A stretch of 21,738 bases of DNA from JANXUF01 sp043747685 (GTDB lineage Bacteria > Actinomycetota > Acidimicrobiia > Acidimicrobiales > Ilumatobacteraceae): positions 1 to 21,738 of the forward strand of contig JAYTOR010000101.1 in assembly GCA_043747685.1 (NCBI GenBank). Direction: 5' to 3'. This document shows, one piece after another, positions 13,600 through 21,478 of the stretch (its first letter is position 1; the number at the start of each line of letters is the position of its first letter). Made by a program: the position numbers and the translations under genes. The notes under the pieces were generated by a model. It was not told the DNA's origin. It did not search any database and saw only the letters and a list, made by a program, of their open reading frames with translations.

Positions 13600-14367
13600 T
13601 CACGCCTCGATGCGTGGCACCCCCACGGGGTCCGGGGCCTTCTCGCCGCGGAGTTCGCCGACGAGCGCGACGAGCGTCGCCATGACCGCATCTGCCGCTC
13701 GGCGGACTTCGGCCTGCGCCGGTTTCGCGTCTTCGTCGATGCCCATCAGGCGGCGAACGTCGATCGGTTCGCCGACGAGTACACCGACGCGCGGGCGTCG
13801 GACCAGGCTCGTGACGATGCTCAAGAGCACGCGAGACCGGCTGACGACACGGTGCGCGCCGACCATGGCGACGGGAACGATCGGAGCACTCGTCATCAGC
13901 GCCAATCTCACCGCCCCGGTCTTGGCTCGCTCCGGCCACATCGCCGGATCACGGGTCAGCCGTCCCTCCGGATAGAGGCCGACGGCCTCACCAGCGCGCA
14001 GCGCTTCGGCAGCTGGTTCCAGTGACTGCGAGGCGTCAGCGGTGTCGCGCCTGACGGCGATGAAACCGAGTTTGCGGACGATCCGACCGAGCAACGGCAT
14101 ACGGAACAGGCCGGCGGTTGCGAGCAACCGGAGCGATCGGCCGAGTCGGCGGCAGGCGAGCGCCAGCAGGACGCCGTCTGCATAGCTGGTGTGGTTGGAG
14201 ATGACGATGATCGCGCCTGGCGGCAACCTTTGGGCTGCTGCGCGTCTGCCGCGTTGGCGCTCGACCTGCAGGCGGCTGAGCCCAGCCGTGAGTGCCCCGA
14301 TGATGGTTGCGGCGACGGCATACACGATGGCGCCGGTCCTACCCGGATGCCGCCACGACGAACTCAT
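13600..14367 (-). CDS. 1-acylglycerol-3-phosphate acyltransferase (PlsC family)
   Basis: A 255-residue lysophospholipid acyltransferase. An N-terminal hydrophobic helix (GAIVYAVAATIIGALTAGL) is followed by the catalytic box NHTSYAD (His59, Asp64; HX4D). The acceptor-binding LYPEGRLTRD (131-140, Glu134-Gly135) is the second conserved block, and the IVPVAMVGAHRVV strand is the fourth. It should move an acyl chain to lysophosphatidic acid or a similar lipid at the inner membrane face. The ATG overlaps the upstream SDR stop as ATGA, so translation is coupled to that gene. It lies 70 bases upstream of the ABM gene, which has its own promoter box. Confidence 0.92.
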   Translation of the reverse strand: MSSSWRHPGRTGAIVYAVAATIIGALTAGLSRLQVERQRGRRAAAQRLPPGAIIVISNHTSYADGVLLALACRRLGRSLRLLATAGLFRMPLLGRIVRKLGFIAVRRDTADASQSLEPAAEALRAGEAVGLYPEGRLTRDPAMWPERAKTGAVRLALMTSAPIVPVAMVGAHRVVSRSRVLLSIVTSLVRRPRVGVLVGEPIDVRRLMGIDEDAKPAQAEVRRAADAVMATLVALVGELRGEKAPDPVGVPRIEA

Positions 14368-14981
14368 CGCCGCAGGCTAACGGCCATCAGTCGGCACGAG
14401 TGCTCGCGCTCGGCGATCGCATGCCGAGATCGAGCGAGGTCCGGGTCCGGCGTCCGTACTCCGTTGCGGGCGACTTCACTGGCGACGTTGCGGACGAGAT
14501 GCGTCGCTCCGGCACGGGCAGCGGAGTAGAGCGGCGCGCCCGGCGTGGCTCGTGCGGCGCTGGCGCTGGTGATCACGAGCACCTGGCCGTCGCCGCGTTC
14601 GATCATCGGCTTGATGACCGCCTGCATGAAGTGGAACGGCGCAATCATGCATCCCTGAAGGACGGCATCGAAGTCCTCGACCGCGGCGTTCATGAAGCGT
14701 CCTGTGACGATCACACCGGTGAACGCCGTTGCCGAATCGATCCTGCCGAACCGTGCCAGTGCTGCGTCGACGAGCTTCCGGGACGCAGCGGGATCAGCGA
14801 GGTCGCGCGTGCCGGTGACGACCTCGATCTCGGTTCCGGTCGAGGTCAGTTCTTCGACCAACGCCGGGTTCGGATTTCCGAGCACCAGGTCGTGTCCCCG
14901 CGCCGCCAGCACCCTGGCGAGGTCTGGCCCGACGTAGAAGTCGGCACCGGCCACCAGCGCCACTCGCCTCTGTGGATCCAC
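14364..14981 (-). CDS. Divergent SDR-type protein, C-terminally shortened
   Basis: A 205-residue SDR-fold protein. The cofactor loop is AGADFYVGPDLARVLAARGH in place of TGxxxGxG. The TAFTGV segment stands for NNAG, the Ser site is TSASAA and the Tyr site is LYSAARAG, so Lys is replaced by Arg (YxxxR). Classical SDRs continue about 45 residues beyond ARNGV with the substrate-binding region; here the tail (TPDPDLARSRHAIAEREHSC onward) shows no family similarity and stops. No other frame continues the domain, so a deletion or replacement of the end is likely. GTG 14981 has GAGAGGGG upstream. A longer frame to 15044 lacks support. The stop forms ATGA with the plsC-like start, so even a damaged SDR may serve to carry the ribosome to that gene. 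Confidence 0.75.
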   Translation of the reverse strand: MDPQRRVALVAGADFYVGPDLARVLAARGHDLVLGNPNPALVEELTSTGTEIEVVTGTRDLADPAASRKLVDAALARFGRIDSATAFTGVIVTGRFMNAAVEDFDAVLQGCMIAPFHFMQAVIKPMIERGDGQVLVITSASAARATPGAPLYSAARAGATHLVRNVASEVARNGVRTPDPDLARSRHAIAEREHSCRLMAVSLRR

Positions 14982-15070
14982 CGTCTGCCCCTCTCGTCGA
15001 GTGCCACTACCGATACCCGTTGGCGAATGTACATCCAATGGCAATCCTCAATCGCTGCCCGAGTAAACGA

Positions 15071-15652
15071 TCAGTCGTCTGCGTCGTCGTCCGCCACTGC
15101 GTCGAATCCGGCAGCTGCGAGTCGTTCGAGCAGTACGTCGCGGACGCTCCTTCCCGGCTCTCGCGCCCGCTCGCCGGTAATGCGCCAGCCGAGACGGCTC
15201 GAGTACAGCAGCGGCGGATCTTTCAGCCGGCCAGGGCCGACCTCGACGACCCTGGCGAAGAACAGTTCGTGGTCGATCATCATCTTCGATTCGAAGATCT
15301 CGCAACGCAGCCAGGCAATCGAGTTGCGCACGTACGGCAGCTCGCTGCCGGGAATCGTGCCGAGATACTCGTCGGCGAGATAGCGGAATCTGCGACCGGG
15401 GTAGCTGAAATACTGGCCGACGTCGACCTGATCTCCGGCGAGGATCGAGACGGAGAACTCACCACTTGCCGCCATCAACGAGTGGGTGTCGTGCTTCGGC
15501 GAAACGCTTGCCATCACGATCGGCTCCTGGAAACTGACCTGCGTGACCCAGTGGCTGCAGTACGCCCTCGTGATCCCGTCGTGATGTGCACCGACGACCT
15601 CGATGCCCTTGATCATCTGGCCGAGACTGCGTTTGATGACGGGATCGATCAT
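15071..15652 (-). CDS. Flavin reductase family protein (FMN-binding split barrel)
   Basis: A 193-residue flavin reductase-like protein. Residues 1-20 include KRSLGQMIKGIEVVGAHHDG, then THSLMAASGEFSVSILAGDQ, which follows the core barrel pattern of FMN reductases, and the WLRCEIFESKMMIDHELFFA strands typical of the FMN-binding core. It ends in an acidic DADD tail. Members supply reduced flavin to a monooxygenase or act on flavin themselves. ATG 15652 has no Shine-Dalgarno; CATACT lies 7 bases upstream as a weak -10. The next gene upstream on this strand is an LLM F420-type enzyme about 245 bases away, and a link between the two is possible but not shown. Confidence 0.87.
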   Translation of the reverse strand: MIDPVIKRSLGQMIKGIEVVGAHHDGITRAYCSHWVTQVSFQEPIVMASVSPKHDTHSLMAASGEFSVSILAGDQVDVGQYFSYPGRRFRYLADEYLGTIPGSELPYVRNSIAWLRCEIFESKMMIDHELFFARVVEVGPGRLKDPPLLYSSRLGWRITGERAREPGRSVRDVLLERLAAAGFDAVADDDADD

Positions 15653-15896
15653 GCGGTCGAGTATGCCAAGAGCTTCGGTGTGGGTGGGGTACTTGCACGC
15701 CTGCTCGGAACAATCCGGCGAGAGTGGATGGAATGCAGCACACGGGTTTCGCGGAGATGAACTACTCGGTTGCCCGCTGCCTTGACATCGTCGATGAGCG
15801 CAGCGAACACCTCGACTCGAACACCGTCAGAGCACGACGGCCCCGTCAGCAGCATGTCGCAGGCGACCGGTTTCCGCCTGACGTCAACGCAGGAAA

Positions 15897-16814
15897 TCAG
15901 GTTTGCAGATCGATCACCGTCTCGGCCAGCCATTCCAACTCGTGACGCCACGCCCGCTCCGACAGCTGAGTTTCGTGGCTGTCGCCGGCACTCGCGATCG
16001 GGCGGACGACGAATTTCGACAGGCCCTCATCGACGAGCTGGCCGATGAGTTCGCGCAGCTGCTGCGCGCCGACAGGAAGGATCTGTTCGAGATCGGCATC
16101 GGGCCGGCGGGCTCGTAGCGCTGCCAGTGCGTGGTCATCCGGAGTCGTTCTGGCGTAGGGAATGCTCAGCCCGAAATGCTCCTCGTCGATCTTCCTGCCG
16201 GCCTGTGCGGCTGATGCGTTGATCTGACGGACCGCCTCACCGGCCTCCGGCGGGGTCAGCGCTGCGCCGAGCCAACCATCCGACAATGCGCCGGCGCGCT
16301 TCAGCGCCGCGGGACCGACGCCGCCGAGCCAGACCTCCAACGGCGACTGCGCAGGCAGCGGGCGCACGGCGATGTCCGGAAATTGAAAGCGTTCGCTGTG
16401 ATAGTCGACCGTTTCGCCACTCCACCACCTGCGGAGGAGCGGGATCACCTCGTCGAGGTAACGGCCACGGTTGGCTGCCCCGATCCCGAGCGCCGCACGT
16501 TCGCCTGGCTGATCGAGGCCAGGGACGAGACTGAGCAGCAGGCGTCCGTTGCTGAGCTGATCCAGTTGGGCGAGCCCCTTGGCGAGAAGCATCGGATTGC
16601 GACCGAGCGGCACGAGGTTGGCACCCACCTTCAGCCGGTGCGTCCGACCGGCAGCGAAGGAGAGGCCGACGAGTGGATCGACCTGCGATCCCATTGGGAT
16701 ATCGGACAACCAGATCGTGTCGAAGCCGAGCTGCTCCATGGCATCGACGAATTCAGGCAGTACGGCCTGATCCCACATCTCGATCCCCGGAGAAACGGCG
16801 AAGCGAACCTTCAT
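15897..16814 (-). CDS. LLM-class F420-dependent oxidoreductase
   Basis: A 305-residue luciferase-like monooxygenase-fold protein, full length. MKVRFAVSPG begins the first TIM-barrel strand. Then follow GFDTIWLSDIPMGSQVDP, LKVGANLVPLGRNPMLLAK, the LSNGRLLLSLVPGLDQPGER region that lines the cofactor pocket, and the PLEVWLGGVGPAALKRAG strand-loop. Actinobacterial members of this subgroup use F420H2 rather than FMN; the exact substrate is not predictable. ATG 16814 has no Shine-Dalgarno but TAGGTT (16821-16826, minus strand) lies 6 bases before it. A small F420-type protein and a TetR gene lie upstream. Confidence 0.91.
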   Translation of the reverse strand: MKVRFAVSPGIEMWDQAVLPEFVDAMEQLGFDTIWLSDIPMGSQVDPLVGLSFAAGRTHRLKVGANLVPLGRNPMLLAKGLAQLDQLSNGRLLLSLVPGLDQPGERAALGIGAANRGRYLDEVIPLLRRWWSGETVDYHSERFQFPDIAVRPLPAQSPLEVWLGGVGPAALKRAGALSDGWLGAALTPPEAGEAVRQINASAAQAGRKIDEEHFGLSIPYARTTPDDHALAALRARRPDADLEQILPVGAQQLRELIGQLVDEGLSKFVVRPIASAGDSHETQLSERAWRHELEWLAETVIDLQT

Positions 16815-16820
16815 TTGCTC

Positions 16821-16826
16821 AACCTA
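16821..16826 (-). promoter_or_regulatory. -10 box for leaderless LLM gene
   Basis: TAGGTT on the minus strand, then 6 bases, then ATG 16814. Confidence 0.5.
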
Positions 16827-17016
16827 CCCAGCGATCATCCGATCAATCGTGGGGCGAGCGTCAGTGACGAAGCGATCGACACCGCCACCACAATGACTGT
16901 CGGCGGTGATCATGTTGCGCGTAGATTGCGATAGTCCCGAGGGGTGATCCGAACGAGTAGATCTCAGCGCTCGAGTCCGTCGGAGAGTGTGGCCAGGAGA
17001 GAGAGCTGGCAACACG

Positions 17017-17367
17017 TCAATCGGTCTCGAGGATGTTGACCTTGGCGAGGGGGCTGTGCTCAACCCACTCGCCGAGCACCGCCTTCGGCCACGGGCTGTC
17101 GGGGCCTTGCCGGCGGTTGAACTGGTCGACGAGCTCGGCAAGGACGCTTCGGCGTTCTGCGGGATCGGTGATGACGGTGGCTGTCGCAGGCAGATCTGCG
17201 GCGACACCGTGCTTGAGGTGGAAGGTGAACCGCGGGTGCGCGACGAGGTTGGCGAGCCAATTGCGCGTCGTCGGCGCCGGGATGCCGCTCAGGTAGAAAT
17301 CATCGTTCAATCGGTAAAACACGATCTCGATCCTGCGCAGCTCGCCCGATTTTATGCCCAAGGTCAA
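17017..17367 (-). CDS. Small deazaflavin (F420)-type nitroreductase-family protein, TTG start
   Basis: A 116-residue protein with the DUF385 pattern: IKSGELRRIEIVFYRLNDDF, YLSGIPAPTTRNWLANLVAH, then FTFHLKHGVAADLPATATVI and a C-terminal VLGEWVEHSPLAKVNI. It is short because the family's usual N-terminal L-T-T-x-G-R-K-S-G begins just at this start. A TGA lies immediately before TTG 17367, so no upstream start exists in frame; TTG 17361 is an alternative. The protein could reduce a substrate with F420H2 or bind another deazaflavin or flavin. The start overlaps the divergent TetR gene by 14 bases, which makes shared control likely. Confidence 0.82.
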   Translation of the reverse strand: MTLGIKSGELRRIEIVFYRLNDDFYLSGIPAPTTRNWLANLVAHPRFTFHLKHGVAADLPATATVITDPAERRSVLAELVDQFNRRQGPDSPWPKAVLGEWVEHSPLAKVNILETD

Positions 17368-17923
17368 TCAAGCGCACCTCGATGCCCGTCGGAAGCAGAT
17401 CGTGGACGCTGCTCGGACGCGGTTCACCAGTCATGGCTTCGCGGGCACCTCGATGGCCGACATCGTCAGCGAGTCAGGTCTGTCGACGGGTGCGATCTAC
17501 CGATACTTCGCAAGCAAGGAAGAGATTGTCATCGCTGTGTGTGAGCAAGCGAGTGACGCCCTCCCGCGCACGCTTACCGTCGAGGGAATCTCGGCGTTCC
17601 TCGAGCATGTGCGAGCCCTCTCGAGCGAGCACGGGCACGCACGGCTCGTTGCTCAGATCTACGCCGAAGCAGCACTGTCACCACCATTGGCGTTGATCGT
17701 CCAGCAGCAGCTCGCCGCCTTGCGGACAGCGGTTGCCGATCTCCTTCCCACACGCAGCTCCGACGACTCGTCGCAACGCGCCGAGGTGTTCGTAGCGATC
17801 TGCAGCGGCTACAACCAACAACTCGCCGTTCGAGGAGATCTCGACCCGACCCCCTTTGTGAGTGCACTCATCACACTCATCGACGCCGGCTCCACTGCCA
17901 ACGCCGGCCGGCCCAAGAAATAG
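17354..17923 (+). CDS. TetR family transcriptional regulator
   Basis: A 189-residue TetR protein. The N-terminal DNA-binding domain is textbook: RRKQIVDAARTRFTSHGFAG, then T-S-M-A-D-I-V-S-E-S-G-L-S-T-G-A-I-Y-R-Y-F and ASKEEIVIAVCEQ. The C-terminal ligand-binding part is helical and less conserved, so its ligand cannot be read. ATG 17354 lies inside the 5' end of the divergent F420-type gene, so the TetR operator, if it regulates that gene, must overlap coding DNA of both. No Shine-Dalgarno is clear. It ends before a stretch of about 600 bases with only remnants. Confidence 0.92.
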   Translation: MPKVNQAHLDARRKQIVDAARTRFTSHGFAGTSMADIVSESGLSTGAIYRYFASKEEIVIAVCEQASDALPRTLTVEGISAFLEHVRALSSEHGHARLVAQIYAEAALSPPLALIVQQQLAALRTAVADLLPTRSSDDSSQRAEVFVAICSGYNQQLAVRGDLDPTPFVSALITLIDAGSTANAGRPKK

Positions 17924-17975
17924 CCCGCCGGAGTCGGCGCAGACGTGCCAGTCGGCAGCGCGCCTGATGCGGCGA

Positions 17976-18191
17976 TCGGTGGGTCTGAAATTCGACCCGG
18001 GAGCGTCGTTGTATGCGAACAGCACGCTCGTCTTCACCGGGACGATCGAAGGGTGCGGCACTGGCAACATCGCCATGCGCTCAACCGGACGCAACCGTGG
18101 CGGCGTCACCTCAGGCGAGATCGACGGACATGCCGATCCATCAGGCAGCGGAAGCTCCAGCGGACACATCGACCTCGCGATCACGTGCTGA
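17976..18191 (+). pseudogene. C-terminal remnant of a secreted beta-barrel-like protein (tentative)
   Basis: A frame ending in TGA 18189-18191 contains ANSTLVFTGTIEGCGTGNIA, then MRSTGRNRGGVTSGE and GSGSSSGHIDLAITC. The F-T-G-T-I-E-G-C-G-T-G segment and Gly/Ser-rich strands resemble the C-terminal half of secreted allene-oxide-cyclase-like or DUF3224-like barrels. No signal peptide or N-terminal half can be found upstream, because the frame runs into the end of the TetR gene. I treat it as a truncated relic. The similarity rests on memory of short motifs. Confidence 0.35.
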
Positions 18192-18523
18192 ACCGGATGA
18201 CCCGCTCGAAACCGGGACACCTGGCCCGCGAGTCAAACGCGCGCAGCGCGTCTCATCCTCACAACCACCGCGTGGTGGTTGACAATCCGAAGGCGGATCG
18301 ATGCGGCAGAGGTAGCAGATCGGGCTCGCCCAACTGGCGCCGGTGAAGTTGCCCGGAGCGAGGAGCTTGGGAACACGATCGATTTCGGTGGGCGGATCTC
18401 CATCGAACCGTGTGACAGGCAGGATCCGTGAGCCCGGGAATTGAACGCAGGAATTGGTGCGGGATCGATCTTGAACGCGCCGCTGGTCGGGAAATCCCCC
18501 GCTCAGTTGAGGGGCTCGCCAAC

Positions 18524-18529
18524 TACGGT
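18524..18529 (+). promoter_or_regulatory. -10 box for leaderless GNAT gene
   Basis: TACGGT, then 7 bases, then GTG 18537. There is no Shine-Dalgarno. Confidence 0.5.
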
Positions 18530-18536
18530 CTACGTC

Positions 18537-19570
18537 GTGAGCTTCGAACCGATCCGTACGGAGCGGCTGATCCTGCGGCCGCCACGCCTCAGCGATTCCG
18601 AGGCTGCTTACGAGCGTCGCAGTCTCCCCGAGGTGGCCCGCTATCAGGACTGGGAGATGCCGTACACGCCAGAGCGCGCAGAGAAGTCGATGGCCAGGTC
18701 GGCAGCAATGGATGGACCCGTCGACGGTGCGGGTGGACCATCACGGTGGTCGACGCCGCAGCGCCGGACCGGATCCTCGGCGACGTGATCGTCGAGCTCC
18801 GCTGGGGCGGCCGCTCCGGCTATTTCGGTTACACCTTCCATCCCGACCACTGGGGCCGCGGCTACGCCACCGAGGCGGCCGGAGCCCTCGTCCACTACCT
18901 GTTCACGGGCATTGGCGTGCGCCGGATCGAGTCATCGCTGCATCCCGACAATCCGTCGTCGGCCAGAGTGTTGGAGGCATGCGGGTTGATCTTCGAAGGA
19001 ATGACACGCAGTTCGTTCTGGGTCGGTGACAAATGCTCGGACGACATGCTGTACGGCATGACACGCGCCGACTGGGATGCGTGGTGCGACCGCCCCCGGC
19101 ACCGACCCGGCCGCGTCGAACTGGTGCCAGTCACCGAAACCAACCGGCTCGCGGTCGGCGCTTTGGCCACCCACAAGTCCCAAGAACGCTTCGTGTCGAA
19201 CATGCTTGGCAACTTCCGGGACGCGCTGCTGCCTCCGTTGTGGAACGGAGCTCCCCTCGTGCCTTGGTTCCGGGCTATCGAAGCCGATGGTGAAGTCGTC
19301 GGCTTCATCATGGCGGCGGAGCTGACCGACGCTCATCCGAACCCGTACCTGTGGCGGTTGCTGATCGACCGGATGCACCAGAGGCGAGGTATCGGCTCGG
19401 CCGCCCTCGACTTGTTCGAGCACTGGTGCAGTGACCACGGGGCGACTGCCATCGAGGTGTCCTGGGTCGAAGGTCCCGGTTCCCCGGCACCCATGTACCG
19501 GGCCCGAGGCTACGAACCGTCAGGCAAGATCGATGACGGCGAGATTCACGCGATCAAGCGGTTGACCTGA
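18537..19570 (+). pseudogene. Tandem GNAT acetyltransferase, broken by a one-base frameshift
   Basis: From GTG 18537 the first frame reads FEPIRTERLILRPPRLSDSE and on to AAMDGPVDGAG, the N-terminal half of a RimJ/RimL-type GNAT. The match then leaves this frame and continues in the next one as WTITVVDAAAPDRILGDVIV, then YTFHPDHWGRGYATEAAGAL, the acetyl-CoA loop of the same domain. The switch is at the G-run 18731-18733 and needs one extra base to restore the frame. A second GNAT domain follows in the same open frame (about 19112-19570), with the acetyl-CoA loop IDRMHQRRGIGSAALDLF and a C-terminal RARGYEPSGKIDDGEIHA. Either the gene is a two-domain acetyltransferase with a deleted base, or the base call is wrong, or slippage restores it. 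The substrate is unknown. Confidence 0.8.
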
Positions 19571-19768
19571 CCTCGTCGAACGGAACACGGCCATGGATGA
19601 CCCGTCGGGAAGGTCGTTGGGCGGCACCACCATGCGGAGGTGCTCCGGGCCCCCCGTCGGGTGACGCATGCTACGACCCTGGGGATTGCGAAGTTCGGGA
19701 CGAGCGCATGCCACCATGACCCCCCCGATGTCACCACCGCTGGATCGAGCTCCGCTTCTACGGCTCCG

Positions 19769-20506
19769 CTAGAGCATCGCTCCGAAGAGCTGGTCGAGCG
19801 CCAGCCAGTGACGTGCCGCAGCCTCGGCGTCGTACGTCGGATTGTCGGGGACGGCGAATCCGTGGAGTGCAGGGTAGGTCTCGATCGTGTGGTCGACGCC
19901 GGCCTCGGTCAGCGCCTGCTCCAGGTGCGCCGCCTGTTCGGCAGGGAACGAGGCGTCGTTCTGAGCCCCAGCCACGTAGACCCTGCCGGTGATGTTACCG
20001 ACGACGAGATGCGGGCTGTCCGGCGCATCGGTCGCCAGCCGGCCTCCGTGGAACGAGGCAGCGGCGACGATGCGGTCGGGGTGATGCGCAGCGGCGGTGA
20101 GCGACAGCCCTCCGCCCATGCAATAGCCGGTCGATCCGACCTTCGTGCCTGCCACCTGCGCATGACCGGACAGGAAGTCGAGGAACGCACCGGCGTCGGC
20201 CGCTGCCATTTCTTTGGTGACACTGGCGACCATCGACATCAAGCGGTTGCGTTCGTCGGGGTCGCCGAGGGCAGTTGCGAAATTGAACGGTTCATATATC
20301 CCGTGCCGGTAGTACAACTCCGGCAGCAACGTGACGTAGCCCATCCCGGCCAAATGCTCTGCCATCTGGATCAGCGCCGGACGGACGCCGCCGGCATCCA
20401 TGAACATGATCACCGCCGGCCAGGCTCCTTCGCCGTCAGGTGCGACGACGACCGCCGGGCATGTCCCATCGGCGGTCGTGATCGTGACATCGGTGCGTTG
20501 CGTCAT
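19769..20506 (-). CDS. Dienelactone hydrolase family protein
   Basis: A 245-residue alpha/beta hydrolase of the dienelactone hydrolase group. The nucleophile elbow is GYCMGGG, so the nucleophile is Cys129 as in true dienelactone hydrolases. Asp184 (GAQNDASF) and His215 (ALHGFAVP) complete the triad. The LLPELYYRHG segment matches the family cap region. It may hydrolyse cyclic lactones in aromatic compound breakdown, or a wider range of esters; no other catabolic gene is adjacent. ATG 20506 has GAGGAG 5 bases upstream. A longer frame to 20539 exists, but its extra 11 residues have no similarity and would place the start before the ribosome binding site. Confidence 0.92.
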   Translation of the reverse strand: MTQRTDVTITTADGTCPAVVVAPDGEGAWPAVIMFMDAGGVRPALIQMAEHLAGMGYVTLLPELYYRHGIYEPFNFATALGDPDERNRLMSMVASVTKEMAAADAGAFLDFLSGHAQVAGTKVGSTGYCMGGGLSLTAAAHHPDRIVAAASFHGGRLATDAPDSPHLVVGNITGRVYVAGAQNDASFPAEQAAHLEQALTEAGVDHTIETYPALHGFAVPDNPTYDAEAAARHWLALDQLFGAML

Positions 20507-20639
20507 CGTGCTCCTCGGACTCGTAAGAATCTTTAGCATGCCCCGAAACCCCGAGGGACGAACGAATCATCACAGTCGCCCCGCGCCTCGAACGTCACGC
20601 CCGCATGAGCAAGAGAGTGAGCGTCGTGATGCGGCAGAA

Positions 20640-21122
20640 CTACAGCGTGCTGGTGAGGACTTCGTCCAAGCGTCCGAAGTTCTCGTCCATGCCTTCGCCG
20701 CTCTGATCGAGTGCGAGCATCTCGTCGCACTGCGACGACGAGGTGTAGACCGACAGGCCGTCGAGTCGACAGCGACCGTCGGTGATATCGGTGAATGTGA
20801 GCGATTCCAGCGTCGGGCGACCAGGTTCGCCCTCGAACTCCCAGGTGTGAACGATCCGGTGCGGGGCGACAACCTCGTGGTACGAGCCGAAAAACGTGAA
20901 CGTCGCCGCTCCTGCGCCGATGGTGTAGCGGAACGCACCGCCCGTGGCAGCGTCGAAGCGATCGACCTGACAGGTGGTGCCGTGCGGCCCCATCCATTGC
21001 ACGAACAACGACTGTTCGGTGTGGGCGCGGAACACGACCGCAGCCAGAGCGTCGAATTCTCGCGAAAACGACAGCGACATCTCGCCGACGCGAGCGTGGA
21101 GTGTGGGATGGCTGGTGGTCAT
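20640..21122 (-). CDS. SRPBCC / AHSA1-like protein
   Basis: A 160-residue START-like domain protein. The pattern SREFDALAAVVFRAHTEQSL, then FVQWMGPHGTTCQVDRFD and GGAFRYTIGAGAATFTFFGS, then HRIVHTWEFEGEPG and LTFTDITDGRCRLDGLSVYT, is the AHSA1/SRPBCC layout of a helix-grip fold with a hydrophobic cavity. Such proteins bind lipids or small hydrophobic ligands. The start overlaps the ArsR stop as ATGA, so the two are translated together from the ArsR promoter. An ArsR-SRPBCC pair is common in actinobacteria, where the ArsR part probably senses a ligand or stress and the SRPBCC part handles it. A metal role is not shown. Confidence 0.92.
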   Translation of the reverse strand: MTTSHPTLHARVGEMSLSFSREFDALAAVVFRAHTEQSLFVQWMGPHGTTCQVDRFDAATGGAFRYTIGAGAATFTFFGSYHEVVAPHRIVHTWEFEGEPGRPTLESLTFTDITDGRCRLDGLSVYTSSSQCDEMLALDQSGEGMDENFGRLDEVLTSTL

Positions 21123-21472
21123 GATTGGGTCCCTTCGTGGAGGTTGGCAAGAACGTGATCGAGGCGGGCGTAGCGGGCCTCCAATTGGCGAGTCCGATCG
21201 TCGAGCCAGTCCGACGCCGTCGAGATGCTGCTCTGAACGAGGCTGACCGGTCGATGACGACCGTCGCGTCCTTGGCTCACCACACCTGCGGCCTCGAGCA
21301 CCTTGATGTGCTTGGACACAGCCTGCAACGAGATCGGGAAGAGCGCCGCAAGATCGTTGACCATCGCGTGACCGTTCGTGGTCGTGCCGAGGTTTTCGAC
21401 GATAGCCAATCGAACGGGATCGCCCAACGCGCTGAAAACGGTGTCCAAATGACGTGCAGCGACGATCGGCAT
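21119..21472 (-). CDS. ArsR family transcriptional regulator
   Basis: A 117-residue winged helix regulator. LDTVFSALGDPVRLAIVENL is the N-terminal helix pair, then FPISLQAVSKHIKVLEAAGV the recognition helix, and GRDGRHRPVSLVQSS the wing. The C-terminal helix (SDWLDDRTRQLEARYARLDH) is charged and probably dimerises. I see no Cys pair of the arsenic-sensing ELCVCDL type, so it does not sense arsenic by that site. The second gene of the operon is an SRPBCC protein. The promoter is a consensus TTGACA and TAAAAT with an inverted repeat in the spacer, implying autorepression. ATG 21472 is only 6 bases from the -10, so the mRNA is leaderless. Confidence 0.93.
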   Translation of the reverse strand: MPIVAARHLDTVFSALGDPVRLAIVENLGTTTNGHAMVNDLAALFPISLQAVSKHIKVLEAAGVVSQGRDGRHRPVSLVQSSISTASDWLDDRTRQLEARYARLDHVLANLHEGTQS

Positions 21473-21478
21473 GAACGT

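Larger units (their letters stand above)
17924..18536. other. Gene-poor stretch holding decayed coding remnants
   Basis: No full-length gene is credible here. Plus-strand codons 17976-18191 (in a frame open from 17862) hold a beta-type remnant, described separately. On the minus strand between about 18440 and 18284 one frame reads EIDRVPKLLAPGNFTGASWA then SPICYLCRID, with GC-rich third positions but no start and disordered ends. It may be the relic of a second gene. An 8-bp stem CAACCACC/GGTGGTTG (18262-18269, 18274-18281; loop GCGT) lies next to it without a T-tract. The last bases hold the promoter box of the GNAT gene. Confidence 0.5.

Noticed and set aside
15653..15760. Possible N-terminal extension of the flavin reductase (frame reads PTHTEALGILDR just before the ATG)
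   Set aside because: The frame has no start codon upstream and its codons lose GC bias away from the ATG, so ATG 15652 is kept.
15653..15896. Intergenic stretch between flavin reductase and LLM gene
   Set aside because: Several short frames are open, but none shows a motif, start signal or consistent codon bias.
18262..18281. CAACCACC-GCGT-GGTGGTTG hairpin as a terminator
   Set aside because: No T-tract and no intact gene end nearby; it is noted as a stem only.
19571..19768. Intergenic stretch between GNAT and dienelactone hydrolase with CACC/GGTG stems
   Set aside because: Stems are short and mismatched; no gene or clear terminator can be supported.
19640..20536. 298-residue plus-strand open frame over the dienelactone hydrolase
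   Set aside because: The minus strand carries a complete catalytic triad and family motifs; the plus frame has none.
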